Assembly: GCF_033441515.1 (NCBI RefSeq)
Contig: NZ_JAWQJT010000001.1
Location: forward strand, 3,224,001 to 3,288,000
DNA: 64,000 nt
Direction: 5' to 3'
Origin: Amycolatopsis solani
Lineage (GTDB): Bacteria > Actinomycetota > Actinomycetes > Mycobacteriales > Pseudonocardiaceae
The translations under genes and the position numbers were made by a program. This document shows, in pieces, positions 23,473 to 32,352 of the stretch (position 1 is its first letter; the number at the start of each line of letters is the position of its first letter). The notes under the pieces were generated by a model that saw only the letters and a list, made by a program, of their open reading frames with translations, was not told the origin of the DNA and made no database searches.

Positions 23473-26225
23473 CCGACCGGCTGCTCGTCGAGTGCGAGGA
23501 AGCACGCCTCGACTTCCTTGAGCCGCGCGCCTTCCGGGTGGGTGCGGTAGCGGTCGAGCGCGTCGTGGAGGACCCGGCGCGCGTCGTCCTCGCGGTCCAC
23601 GAGGCGGTAGCTGTCGCCGAGCGCGACGAGGAAGAACGCCGCGTGGCGTTCGTTGCCGATCGTCGTCAGGATCCCGATCGCCCGCTCCAGGTGCTCGACG
23701 GCCTCGGCCCAGTCGCCGCTGCGCAGCGCGACGAAACCCAGGTTCCCGGTGGCGTGCGCTTCGCCGTCCAGGTCGCCGTACTTGCGCGCCACCGCCGTGG
23801 CCCGGTCGAGCCAGTGCCGGGCCCGCGGCCAGTCGCTCCACTGGAGGTGGCAGAAGCCGACCAGGTCGAGCGCCCGGATGTAGAGGCGGGGTGCGTCGTC
23901 CGGCTCGATCAGCTCGAAGATCCGCTCGCACTGCGCCAGCTCGGCCCGGTAGTCCTGGGCGTGGTACTCGTGCGCGCCGGCCATGACGTAGTGCAGGTGG
24001 GCCTGCTGCAGCCGGTCGCCGGCGCGCTCGGCCAGCGCCAGTGCCCCGGGCAAGCACTCGAGCGCGACCTCGGGGTGGCCCGCGAAGATGCTGGCGCTGG
24101 CGTGGATCCGGTACGCGATCAGCTGCGCGGTGACGTCACCGAGCTGCTCCGCCGCCGCGAGCGCGAGCCGGCCCGCGGCCTCGCGCTCGCGCAACTGCCC
24201 TTGGCGGGCGCGGAATTCGTTGAGCAGCCAAGCCAGCTGCCAGACCTGTGTGTGCCAGCCGCGCCCGGCCGCCAGCTCGGTCGTGGCGGTCAGGCAGGCG
24301 TGCTCGGCGGCGAACCACCGCACCGCCTCGGCCTGGTCGCCGAACCGCTGCGCCTCGACCCCGGGCAACGACGGCTCGAGCGTGATCGGCGTCTGGAGCG
24401 GCTCGATCGCGAGGTGCCCGTGCCAGGACGTCCGGAGGTAGAAGTCGGTCACCCGCCGCAGCGCGGCTTCGCGGACGTCTTCCGGGAGCGCCCGCTCGGC
24501 CTCTTCGGATGCGTAGAGCCGGACCAGGTCGTGCATCCGGTAGCGGCCGCTCGGCGTCCGCGTCAGCAGGTGCGCGTTGTCCAGCGCGCGCAGCACCGTC
24601 CGCGTCGCGGCGGCCGGGCGGCCGGCCAGCGCCGCCGCGGCGGGCAGGCCGATGTCGGGACCGGGCGCGGTGGCCAGCAGGCCGAACAACGCCGACGCCT
24701 CGGGCGTCAGGTGGCGCAGGGACCACGAGAACACCGTCCGCAGGCTCAGCCCGGCTTCGCCCGCGTCCAGCCCGTCCAGCCGCGCCGCCTGGTCACGCAG
24801 TTCCTCGGCCAGCAGCGACGGCGGCAGTTCCGGGGACGTGGCCGCGCGGGCCCCGACGATGCCCAGCGCGAGCGGCAGTCCGGCGCAGAGCCGGATCAGC
24901 TCGCCCGCCGTCACGTCGTCGAGCCGGCCGGGACCGATCTGCCGGTCGAGCAGTTCCCGCGCCTCGCGCGCGGACAGCACGTCCAGCGGGACCGGCCGGG
25001 CCCCGTGCGCCGCGACCAGCCCGCCGAGCCGGTTCCGGCTGGTCACCAGCACGCGGCAGGTCGGGCTGCCGGGCAGCAGCGGCGCGGCCTGCGCGCTGTC
25101 GGCGGCGTTGTCGAGCACGACCAGCACGCGCTTTCCCGCGAGCAGGCTGCGGTACAGCGCGAGCTGGGCGTCCTGGTCCGGCGGCACCGCGGCGCCGTCC
25201 ACGCCCAGTGCGTGCAGGAACCCGCGCACCGCAACGGAAACCGGCATCGGCTCGGCGACCGGGTCGAAGCCGCGCAGGTTCACGTACAGCTGCCCGTCGG
25301 GGAATTCGGCGAGCTTCCCGGCCGCCCAGTGCAGGGCCAGCCACGTCTTCCCGATGCCGCCCGCGCCGCCGATCGCCGAGATCACCACCGGGTCCGCCGA
25401 GGCCGCGGCCCGGTCGAGCTCCGCCAGCAGGCCGGCCCGGCCGACGAACGCCGCCGGAGCCGCCGGCAGCTGCTGCGGGACCGGCCTCGCCGCGGCGGCC
25501 CGCGGCCGCGGGTCGCCGCGCAGGACTTGTTCGTGCACCTGCCGCAGCGCCGCACCGGGATCGGCGCCGAGCTCTTCGGCCAGCAGGCGGCGGATCCGGT
25601 CGTACTCGCGCAGCGCGTCGCCCTGGCGGCCGGCGCGGTGCAGCGCGAGCACCAGCTGCCCGCGCACGCGTTCGTCCAGCGGGTGGCTTTCGGCGAGCGC
25701 GGTCAGTTCGGGCACGAGTTCGCCGGGCCGCTTGCCGCGCAGCCGGAGGTCGGCGAGGTCCAGCTGCGCGCCGAGGCGGCGGCTCGCCAGTGCCGTGCGC
25801 TGGTTCACGAACCACGGCGTGTCCAGGCTGCCGAAGGGTTCGCCGTGCCACAGGCCCAGCGCGCGGGTCAGCAGCGCCGCTTTCTCGTCGTCGCCGGCGG
25901 TCTGGCCGGCTTCGCCGAGCAGCTGCCGGAAGACGTGCAGGTCGACGGACCCGGGATCGGCGGTCAGCAGGTAGCCGCCGGAGCGCTGCGTGATGAGCGC
26001 TTCACCGAGTGCCGTGCGCAGCCGGGAAACGTAGCTGTACAAGGCATTGCGCGGGTGGGCGGGCAGCCGCTCACCCCAGACGCGCTCGGCGAGGACGTCG
26101 GCGGGCACGACCTTGTTCAGGTCGGTGAGCAGTGCGGTGAGCAACCCCTGGAGGCGGGGCCGCCGGATCTCCACGACCCGGTCGCCGGCGCGGACGTCGA
26201 GCTCGCCCAGCAGCCTGAACAGCAC
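23469..26225 (-). CDS. AfsR/SARP-type regulator (OmpR-like DBD, BTAD, NB-ARC, TPR)
   Basis: 918 residues from the GTG at 26225, chosen because GGAGGAC lies just upstream and FRLLGELDVRAGDRVVEI is the standard SARP opening. Domains: winged-helix DNA-binding about 1-95 (ADVLAERVWGERLPAHPRNA), bacterial transcription activation domain about 100-240, NB-ARC NTPase with Walker A GGAGGIGKT near 290 and Walker B KRVLVVLDN, then TPR-like repeats to the end. AfsR-type proteins activate secondary metabolism in an ATP- and phosphorylation-dependent way. No biosynthetic cluster adjoins it here. It is one of three NB-ARC proteins in the window. Confidence 0.9.
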   Translation of the reverse strand: MLFRLLGELDVRAGDRVVEIRRPRLQGLLTALLTDLNKVVPADVLAERVWGERLPAHPRNALYSYVSRLRTALGEALITQRSGGYLLTADPGSVDLHVFRQLLGEAGQTAGDDEKAALLTRALGLWHGEPFGSLDTPWFVNQRTALASRRLGAQLDLADLRLRGKRPGELVPELTALAESHPLDERVRGQLVLALHRAGRQGDALREYDRIRRLLAEELGADPGAALRQVHEQVLRGDPRPRAAAARPVPQQLPAAPAAFVGRAGLLAELDRAAASADPVVISAIGGAGGIGKTWLALHWAAGKLAEFPDGQLYVNLRGFDPVAEPMPVSVAVRGFLHALGVDGAAVPPDQDAQLALYRSLLAGKRVLVVLDNAADSAQAAPLLPGSPTCRVLVTSRNRLGGLVAAHGARPVPLDVLSAREARELLDRQIGPGRLDDVTAGELIRLCAGLPLALGIVGARAATSPELPPSLLAEELRDQAARLDGLDAGEAGLSLRTVFSWSLRHLTPEASALFGLLATAPGPDIGLPAAAALAGRPAAATRTVLRALDNAHLLTRTPSGRYRMHDLVRLYASEEAERALPEDVREAALRRVTDFYLRTSWHGHLAIEPLQTPITLEPSLPGVEAQRFGDQAEAVRWFAAEHACLTATTELAAGRGWHTQVWQLAWLLNEFRARQGQLREREAAGRLALAAAEQLGDVTAQLIAYRIHASASIFAGHPEVALECLPGALALAERAGDRLQQAHLHYVMAGAHEYHAQDYRAELAQCERIFELIEPDDAPRLYIRALDLVGFCHLQWSDWPRARHWLDRATAVARKYGDLDGEAHATGNLGFVALRSGDWAEAVEHLERAIGILTTIGNERHAAFFLVALGDSYRLVDREDDARRVLHDALDRYRTHPEGARLKEVEACFLALDEQPVG

Positions 26226-26491
26226 CGATCGTCCTCCCGTACCCGCTCGGGCGCCCACTGTAACCGACCCGGAAAGTGCCGGGAAAGGTTCGCGCAAGGC
26301 CCCTCCGGCACGGTGGACCCCGTCGGCAGGGGTCGGCAGGAACCGTCGAGGGGGCGGTTCGTGTTCCCTGCCACGACCGCGGGCCGGATCGTCTTTCCCC
26401 GTGGTGGCCGGCTACTCCACCGGCCACTGTCGATCCGGCTGGTGACGGAGCGGGCCCGGTCGCCCTCGAACACCGGGTCCGTTCCGTCACC

Positions 26492-26923
26492 TCACCAGCG
26501 GCGGGCCGGGTCGATCACGTGGACCGCGGCTTCCTCCGCCGAAGCCGCGCCGCCGTCGATGCCCGCGTCCGACGCGTAGAGCTCTTCGTCGCTGTCCTCG
26601 CCGAAGCCTTCGTCGGTGGCGACCAGCCGGCCCGCGCGGACGTCGCCGACCTCGTCGTCGAGCAGTTCGCCGTCGGTGTCTTCGCTGTCGCCGAGGCCGT
26701 CGCCGTCCTCGTCCGACGAGGAGTCCGGGACTTCACGGGCCAGCCGCGCTTCCCAGCTTTCGCCCTCCGCCGTCTCGCGGGCGGTGGTGCCCCAGCCTTC
26801 GGTCGCCTGCGCGCGTTCCGGCGGGGAGTAGCCCTCGGCCAGTTCGTCGCGGTCGTCCAAGGTGTCCTCGGGGTCGAGGATGCCGTCGTCGGCGCGGTCT
26901 TCGGAGTCGTCCATGCCGTCCAT
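26492..26923 (-). CDS. DUF5709 highly acidic protein
   Basis: 143 residues, strongly acidic throughout (DSSSDEDGDGLGDSEDTDGE, DEGFGEDSDEELYASDAG). The opening DDGILDPEDTLDDRDELAEG, followed by YSPPERAQATEGWGTTARE, is the conserved DUF5709 signature, and the ending AAVHVIDPARRW is also family-like. Abundant in actinomycetes, of unknown function. The first ATG at 26923 has AAGGAG 10 nt upstream; a second ATG at 26914 is possible. The 266-bp stretch to the BTAD gene (26226-26491) contains nothing I recognise. Confidence 0.8.
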   Translation of the reverse strand: MDGMDDSEDRADDGILDPEDTLDDRDELAEGYSPPERAQATEGWGTTARETAEGESWEARLAREVPDSSSDEDGDGLGDSEDTDGELLDDEVGDVRAGRLVATDEGFGEDSDEELYASDAGIDGGAASAEEAAVHVIDPARRW

Positions 26924-27011
26924 CCTCGCGCAACTCCTTGGCCGTGCCGAGCCTGGGTGATAGGACCGTGCAGGTCGCCGCACGGGCGGCGTTCGGGTGA
27001 AAGGTGATCCC

Positions 27012-27833
27012 ATGCCGATGAGACGCAGGGTGCTGGCCGCGGGGCTGGCGGGGGTGTTCGGCGCCGCGCTGTCCGGGCGGACGGCCCAGGCGGCGGTCCC
27101 GCCGGTGCGGCTCGACCAGCTGAACCTGGTCAACCTGTCGCACGTCAACGACCCGGCGACGACCAACGTCTTCCCCGGCGACCCGGCCTTCGAGCTGGAA
27201 ACGATCGCCACCATCCCCGACGACGGCTACTACCTGCAGTTCGTCCGCGAAGGCGAGCACACGGGCACGCACTGGGGCGCGCCCGGCCACTTCAACACCG
27301 GCGAACCGCTGGCCGACGACATGGACCCGGCCGATCTATTCCGCCCGGCCGTGAAGATCGACATAAGAGCTAAGGCGGCCCACAACGCGGACTACGCGGT
27401 GACGATCGACGACCTCAAGGCGTGGGAGCGGCGCAACGGCCGCATCCCGGACGAGAGCGTCGTCGTGCTGTGGACCGGCTGGGACGCGAAGTGGGGCACG
27501 CCCGCCTTCCCGAACACGGACGCGAACGGCGTCCTGCGCCAGCCGGGGTTTTCGATCCCGGCGGTCGAATGGCTGATCGACACCGGACGGCTGGGTCGCC
27601 GCGGCGGCACGGGCACCGACACGTTCAGCCCGGACGTCGGCACCGATGAGACGTACACGGTGTCGAAGCTGGTGTACCGGCGGCACCGGATCAGCTTGGA
27701 GATCCTGGCGAACTTGAAGGCGTTGCCGACGACCGGAGCGTGGGTGCTGGCCGGTGGGCCGATCAACCGGAAGGGGGCGGGTTCGACGGCGACGATCTTC
27801 GGGGTGCTGCCGCCGGGGGTGAAGGCGGGCTGA
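27012..27833 (+). CDS. secreted cyclase/kynurenine-formamidase-like hydrolase
   Basis: 273 residues. The N-terminus MRRRVLAAGLAGVFGAALSG with AQAA is a Tat-like or Sec signal. The metal-binding motif reads EHTGTHWGAPGHF, the cyclase-family HxGTHxDxPxH with Gly in place of Asp, as in one actinobacterial subgroup as I recall it. SVVVLWTGWDAKWGTPAF and a late PTTGAWVLAGGPINRKGAGS follow. Family members hydrolyse amides or lactones using a divalent metal. Codons 27334-27376 include CTA, ATA, AGA and GCT close together, unusual for this composition. The gene is monocistronic, followed by a repeat cluster. Confidence 0.8.
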   Translation: MPMRRRVLAAGLAGVFGAALSGRTAQAAVPPVRLDQLNLVNLSHVNDPATTNVFPGDPAFELETIATIPDDGYYLQFVREGEHTGTHWGAPGHFNTGEPLADDMDPADLFRPAVKIDIRAKAAHNADYAVTIDDLKAWERRNGRIPDESVVVLWTGWDAKWGTPAFPNTDANGVLRQPGFSIPAVEWLIDTGRLGRRGGTGTDTFSPDVGTDETYTVSKLVYRRHRISLEILANLKALPTTGAWVLAGGPINRKGAGSTATIFGVLPPGVKAG

Positions 27834-27852
27834 GGCTTGGCTGGCTGCGGGG

Positions 27853-27905
27853 GTCGCGAATGACTCATTCGGGACCTTAGACGTCCCGAATGAGTCATTC
27901 GCGAC
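27853..27905. repeat. GTCGCGAATGACTCATTC-family palindrome
   Basis: 53-bp imperfect inverted repeat. The arms begin GTCGCGAATGACTCATTC and run about 23-25 bp, with CCT against CGT near the centre. It starts 20 nt after the cyclase stop and is the first of three elements in the 315-bp gap 27834-28148. Confidence 0.9.
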
Positions 27906-27984
27906 GTTCCCTGCGCCGCCCGGCGACCTGCCGGCCGACGGCACTCGACTTGCCGATCGCCGGTGCGCAGGCCGGTGTCGGATG

Positions 27985-28035
27985 CCATGAATGACCCATT
28001 CATGGCGCTGGACGCAGTGAATGACTCATTCATGG
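27985..28035. repeat. pair of short CATGAATGA-C-CCATTCATG units
   Basis: Two units in direct orientation, each itself palindromic: CCATGAATG-ACC-CATTCATGG (27985-28005) and TGAATGACTCATTCA (28018-28032), both followed by GGCG. Together they can also pair with each other, giving the layout of the longer elements in a degenerate form. Confidence 0.75.
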
Positions 28036-28063
28036 CGTTTGGGGGCGGGGTCGGGTGGCTGCG

Positions 28064-28122
28064 GAGGTCGCGAATGACTCATTCGGGACTTCCGCGGTCC
28101 CGAATGAGTCATTCGCGACCTC
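28064..28122. repeat. 59-bp perfect hairpin, GTCGCGAATGACTCATTC family
   Basis: Perfect 26-bp arms beginning GAGGTCGCGAATGACTCA around a 7-nt loop. It lies 27 nt from the end of the convergent GGDEF-EAL gene and is the strongest hairpin in this gap. Confidence 0.92.
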
Positions 28123-28148
28123 GCCCGCCGGCCCGCGACTACCGAACC

Positions 28149-30455
28149 TCAGCCGGCGGTGAGCGGGGCCGCGGAGAGGTGGAGCGAGGACAGCGGGGCC
28201 GGGTGGCCGAAGCGGTATCCCTGCGCGGTCGGGCACCCCGCGCGCGTGACCAGCTCGGCCTGCTCCGCCGTCTCGATGCCCTCCGCCACCACCGCCACCT
28301 CGAGATCGCGGCACAGCCCGACCAGCGACCGGCACAGCGCCGCGTCGCGCTCGGGCTGGACCCCCGTCGTCAACGCCCGGTCCAGCTTGATCAGGTCGAC
28401 CGGCAGCGCGTGCAGCACCGTCAGCGAGCTGTACCCCGCGCCGAAGTCGTCCAGGGCCACCCGGACGCCGAGGGCCTGCAGGCGGCGGATCGCGGCGGCG
28501 CCCGCGGCGAGGTCCGGGACCGGGACCGTCTCGGTGATCTCCACGACCAGGCGGTCCGCCGGCAGGCCGTAGCGGGCGAGGCTCGCGCCGACGCTCTGTT
28601 CCAGCTCGGCCGCCCCCAGGCGGCTCGCGCACACGTTGACGTGCACCGTCAGGTCGACGCCCGCCGCGGTGATCTCGCGGCAGGCCAGGTCCAGCACCAG
28701 CGCGTCCAGCTCCGCGCCGAGGCCCGCTCCCTCCGCCGCGCGGACGAACGTCTCCGGGGACACCGCCGTGCCGTCGCGCGTGGTCCAGCGGGCCAGCGCC
28801 TCGACCGCCACCGGGGTCGCGTCCGGGAGCCGGACGATCGGCTGGAACACCAGGGCGAAGCCCTCCGGGATGCCGCCGTTCGCGCGGCGCAGGGCGGCCG
28901 GGAAGTCGGGCGGGCCGTCGTCGGAGGGGCGGTAGACCACCGTCGTGTCCTTGCCGAGGCGCTTGCCCGCGTACATCGACGTGTCGGCGCGGCCGAGCAG
29001 CACGTCCGACGTGATCAGGGGCTCGGCCGGGTCCGGCACCACCAGGCCCATGCTCGCCCGGACCGGGACCAGCGTGCCGTGCACCGCGAACGGCCGTCGC
29101 AGGACGCCCTGGATGCGGTCGGCGACCGCCTGCGGGGCCGCCACCTCACCCTCCAGCAGGATCGCGAACTCGTCGCCGCCGAGGCGCGCCACCGTGTCTT
29201 CCGCGCGGACGCAGCTCAGCAGGCGCTGGGCGACCGCGTGCAGCAGGACGTCGCCGCCCGCGTGGCCGAAGCGGTCGTTGACCTCCTTGAAGTCGTCGAG
29301 GTCGACGAAGATGAGCACCAGCGGCCGCGGCCCGCTCTCGAGCGCCCGGTCCAGCCGGTCGGCGAACAGCGCGCGGTTGGCCAGTCCGGTCAGCGGGTCG
29401 TGGTAGGCCTGGTGGGTCAGCTGCTGCTGCCCCTCGTACACCCGGCGTAGCAGCAACCTGTTGTCCAGCAACGAAAGCAGCTGGCGGGCGAGCACGAGGA
29501 ACACCACCAGCACGCCGACGTACACCTCGACGGCGTCCGGGCCCGCGCCCGCCACCACCTGCCCGGTGATCAGCAGCGCGACCGCGGTGACCGGCACGTA
29601 CGGCAGCGCCAGCTGCCACCAGTCGATCCCGACCGGCTGGTTCGCGTCCTCGCGCCGCCGCGTGCCGGGCGTGGCCAGCAACGCGAAGGCGATGAACAGC
29701 GGGCCGAGCACGAACCCGCCGTCCGACCACGGCTTCATGCTCTCGGCGCCGATGCTGACCAGGTAGGCGAACACGCTGTCGGACGCGGCCAGCGCGACGA
29801 TCCCGACCGCGGCCAGCAGCAGGTTCGCCCGGTAGGGCCGGTCCACCCGGTCGAACACCACCAGCAGCACCGCGACGACCACGATCACGAGGTCCGACAG
29901 CGGGTAGGAGATCGCGACGGCCCAGGTCAGCTTGTCCGGCGCGGTGGCGCGGACCAGCTGCGCGAGCGCCGCGGTCCAGGTGAGGATGAACAGCGAGCCG
30001 GTGACGATCAGGCCGTCGAGCACCACCGCGACGCCGAAGTGCGCGGTCCACTGCGCGGGCTGCCAGCGTTCGCGGTCCGGCCGCACCCGGGCCCTGGCCA
30101 GCGTGAACAGGGCGGCGAGCGCGAACACCGGGAAGCTCAGGTAGCCGACGTCGGCCAGCGACGGCGACGGCAGCCCGCGCCCGTCGACGAGCTGGTACCA
30201 CGACCAGACGCACTGCCCGAGCGACCAGCCGGCCATGCCGACCGCCACCAGGACCCGCCACCAGCGCTGGTGCCCGCGCACCCGCCGGGCGACGACGACG
30301 CCGCAGACCACCGCGGCCACCCCGGCGCTCAGCTGCATGGCGTCGTCGATCCACAGTGCGAAGGTGTCGCCCCAGAACGCGAACCCGTTGACCACGACCA
30401 GGGCCGCCGTGAGGACGACGAGCACGGTCGCGGCCGGGTACCGCCGCACTGTCAT
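28149..30455 (-). CDS. membrane-anchored GGDEF-EAL c-di-GMP enzyme
   Basis: 768 residues. About ten hydrophobic segments occupy residues 1-330, a MASE-like sensor region. The GGDEF domain begins YHDPLTGLANRALFADRLDR and has the intact active site RLGGDEFAILL. The EAL domain has VEALARW, the NVCAS metal ligand region, ITETVP and DDFGAGYSSL. Both active sites look intact, so the protein could make and degrade c-di-GMP, a regulator of development in actinomycetes. It is alone on its strand. The ATG lies in the 85-bp gap before the ABC permease gene. Confidence 0.9.
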   Translation of the reverse strand: MTVRRYPAATVLVVLTAALVVVNGFAFWGDTFALWIDDAMQLSAGVAAVVCGVVVARRVRGHQRWWRVLVAVGMAGWSLGQCVWSWYQLVDGRGLPSPSLADVGYLSFPVFALAALFTLARARVRPDRERWQPAQWTAHFGVAVVLDGLIVTGSLFILTWTAALAQLVRATAPDKLTWAVAISYPLSDLVIVVVAVLLVVFDRVDRPYRANLLLAAVGIVALAASDSVFAYLVSIGAESMKPWSDGGFVLGPLFIAFALLATPGTRRREDANQPVGIDWWQLALPYVPVTAVALLITGQVVAGAGPDAVEVYVGVLVVFLVLARQLLSLLDNRLLLRRVYEGQQQLTHQAYHDPLTGLANRALFADRLDRALESGPRPLVLIFVDLDDFKEVNDRFGHAGGDVLLHAVAQRLLSCVRAEDTVARLGGDEFAILLEGEVAAPQAVADRIQGVLRRPFAVHGTLVPVRASMGLVVPDPAEPLITSDVLLGRADTSMYAGKRLGKDTTVVYRPSDDGPPDFPAALRRANGGIPEGFALVFQPIVRLPDATPVAVEALARWTTRDGTAVSPETFVRAAEGAGLGAELDALVLDLACREITAAGVDLTVHVNVCASRLGAAELEQSVGASLARYGLPADRLVVEITETVPVPDLAAGAAAIRRLQALGVRVALDDFGAGYSSLTVLHALPVDLIKLDRALTTGVQPERDAALCRSLVGLCRDLEVAVVAEGIETAEQAELVTRAGCPTAQGYRFGHPAPLSSLHLSAAPLTAG

Positions 30456-30540
30456 GGCACCTCACGTGGGTCACTCCTGCCGTCGGACCGGCAAACACTA
30501 CACCGGGCGTGACCGGGCACAAGCGCACCGCACCGGGTGC

Positions 30541-31359
30541 TCAGGCGATGTCACGCCGGTGCAGCAGCCAGCCGCCGAGGACGCCGAACACGAGCACGTA
30601 CCCGGCCAGCACGACGGTGGCCTGCCCGGCGCCGACGACCTGCTCGACGCCCGGCGCGCTCGCCCCGAACGCGGCGGCCAGCGCGCCCGCGTTCGGTCCC
30701 GGCAGCCCCTTCTGCAGCTGCGCGACCCAGTCCAGCAGTGGCGCGGCGATCGAGGACAGGAGGTTCTGCACGGCCAGCAGCCACACCAGGCCGAGCCCGA
30801 TCGGCAGCGCGACCGAGCGCAGGGCGATCGCGAGCAGCACGCCGAGCGCGCCCCACATCGTGGCGACCAGCCAGCCCGCCCCGAGGCCACGCAGGACGTC
30901 GGCGACCGGCGGCCAGGTCAGCGGCTGGTCCTGCAGCGACGCGACCAGCGCGCTCGCGCCGGCGGTCGCCGCGAACAGCGCGAGCACCACGGTCAGCGCG
31001 GCGAGCGCGACGGTGACCAGTTTCGCGCTGTAGACCGCGATGCGCGAAGGGTGCTGCACGAGCACCGTCTTCCAGGTTCCGTAGCCGTATTCGCTGCCGG
31101 CGACCAGCACGCCGAAGATCAGCGCCAGCGCGCCGACGAAGATGGGCAGCCCGCCCAGCGCGCTGCCGACGAACGCGTCCGGCAGCATCGCGGCCAGCCC
31201 GCGGTTCGAGCCCGGCGGACCGGACGTCGCCCCGCTCAGCCCGGCGTACGGGACGGCGTAGCCGAAGGTCAGCGACAGCACGACGGCGACGGCGAGCAGC
31301 AGCCAGCTCGCGGGACGGCGGGACTGCTTGAGCAGCTCGGCTCGGATGTCACGCAGCAT
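30541..31359 (-). CDS. ABC-2 type exporter permease
   Basis: 272 residues with six hydrophobic segments. RAELLKQSRRPASWLLLAVA at the N-terminus, then ALIFGVLVAGSEYGYGTWKT and LQHPSRI-type loop residues (VQHPSRIAVYSAKLV), match ABC-2 permeases such as NatB/BcrB-like proteins. It forms the membrane half of an exporter with the ATPase encoded immediately upstream; the two genes overlap by 11 bp. Substrate (peptide, antibiotic or lipid) is unknown. Confidence 0.88.
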   Translation of the reverse strand: MLRDIRAELLKQSRRPASWLLLAVAVVLSLTFGYAVPYAGLSGATSGPPGSNRGLAAMLPDAFVGSALGGLPIFVGALALIFGVLVAGSEYGYGTWKTVLVQHPSRIAVYSAKLVTVALAALTVVLALFAATAGASALVASLQDQPLTWPPVADVLRGLGAGWLVATMWGALGVLLAIALRSVALPIGLGLVWLLAVQNLLSSIAAPLLDWVAQLQKGLPGPNAGALAAAFGASAPGVEQVVGAGQATVVLAGYVLVFGVLGGWLLHRRDIA

Positions 31360-32242
31360 CGGAGGTGCCTCCGGTCAGGGCGAGGAAGGTCTGTTCCAGG
31401 TCGGGTTCGTGCCAGCGCAGCTCGGTGACGACGCAGCCGGCGCCGACGAGCCCGGCGTTCACGCGGCCGGCTTCGGCCGGTTCGACGTCGAGCTCGAGCG
31501 CCCGGCCGTCGACGCGGACGCCGTCGTAGTGCCGTCGCAGGTGGTCGCGGGCCTGCTCGAGCGGTTCCGCGACGACGCGCAGCGCGCCGCCCGCCCGCAG
31601 GTCCGCCACCGTGGTCTCGATGACGAGCCGCCCGCGGTCGAGCACGCCGACGCGGTCGCAGATCTGCTCGACCTCGGTCAGCAGGTGGCTGGACAGCAGC
31701 ACGGTGCAGCCGTCCGCGGCGAGCTTGCGCAGGGTGACCCGCATGTCGGCCATGCCGGCCGGGTCGAGCCCGTTGGTCGGCTCGTCGAGGACGATCAGCT
31801 CGGGGTCCTTCAGCAGCGCCGCGGCGAGGCCGAGCCGCTGCTTCATGCCGAGCGAGTACGTCGAATACCGGTCCTTGGCGCGATCGGTGAGGCTGACGAC
31901 GTCGAGCACGGCGTCGACGCGGGTCCGCCGCACCCCGGCGTGGTCGGCGAGGATCCGCAGGTTCGCCCGGCCGGACAGGTACGGGTAGAACGCGGGGCCT
32001 TCGATGAGCGCGCCGACGCGGGTGAGGCTGCCCGGGCCCGGTTCGGCGCCGAGCACCCGGACGCTCCCGGAGGTCGGCCGGATCAGGCCGAGCAGCATCC
32101 GCAGCGTCGTCGTCTTGCCGGCGCCGTTCGGGCCGAGGAAGCCGTACACCTCACCGGCGGGCACCGAGAGGTTCAGGTCCTCGACCGCGGCGGCCGGTCC
32201 GTAGCGCTTGGTCAGCGCGGTCGTTTCCACGGGCTGGGTCAC
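31349..32242 (-). CDS. ABC transporter ATP-binding protein (DrrA/CcmA type)
   Basis: 297 residues from the GTG at 32242, selected because AAGGAGG lies 7 nt upstream; the ATG at 32269 has none. Walker A GPNGAGKTTT, signature YSLGMKQRLGLA, Walker B LIVLDEPTNGLDP and the switch histidine in LLSSHLLTEVEQ are all intact. The accessory C-terminal domain is typical of DrrA-like drug-exporter ATPases. It forms an operon with the ABC-2 permease. The 111 bp before the divergent amidohydrolase gene probably hold both promoters. Confidence 0.92.
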   Translation of the reverse strand: MTQPVETTALTKRYGPAAAVEDLNLSVPAGEVYGFLGPNGAGKTTTLRMLLGLIRPTSGSVRVLGAEPGPGSLTRVGALIEGPAFYPYLSGRANLRILADHAGVRRTRVDAVLDVVSLTDRAKDRYSTYSLGMKQRLGLAAALLKDPELIVLDEPTNGLDPAGMADMRVTLRKLAADGCTVLLSSHLLTEVEQICDRVGVLDRGRLVIETTVADLRAGGALRVVAEPLEQARDHLRRHYDGVRVDGRALELDVEPAEAGRVNAGLVGAGCVVTELRWHEPDLEQTFLALTGGTSDAA

Positions 32243-32352
32243 GGGGACCTCCTTTTCGCTGCCTCCCATCCTCGGGATCCCGGCCGTCCCGGTCGTCCGG
32301 CGGCGGACGGCTCTTGCGGCTACGCCGGGGTGCGTACGCGGGTACGTTCGGT

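Noticed and set aside
23304..26579. Long plus-strand frame (1,091 residues) antisense to the BTAD regulator
   Set aside because: High-GC antisense shadow: no motifs, biased Arg/Gly/Pro composition and no ribosome site.
27840..28130. CRISPR array from the repeated GAATGACTCATTC units
   Set aside because: Units are palindromic, irregularly spaced and without uniform spacers, and there are no cas genes nearby.
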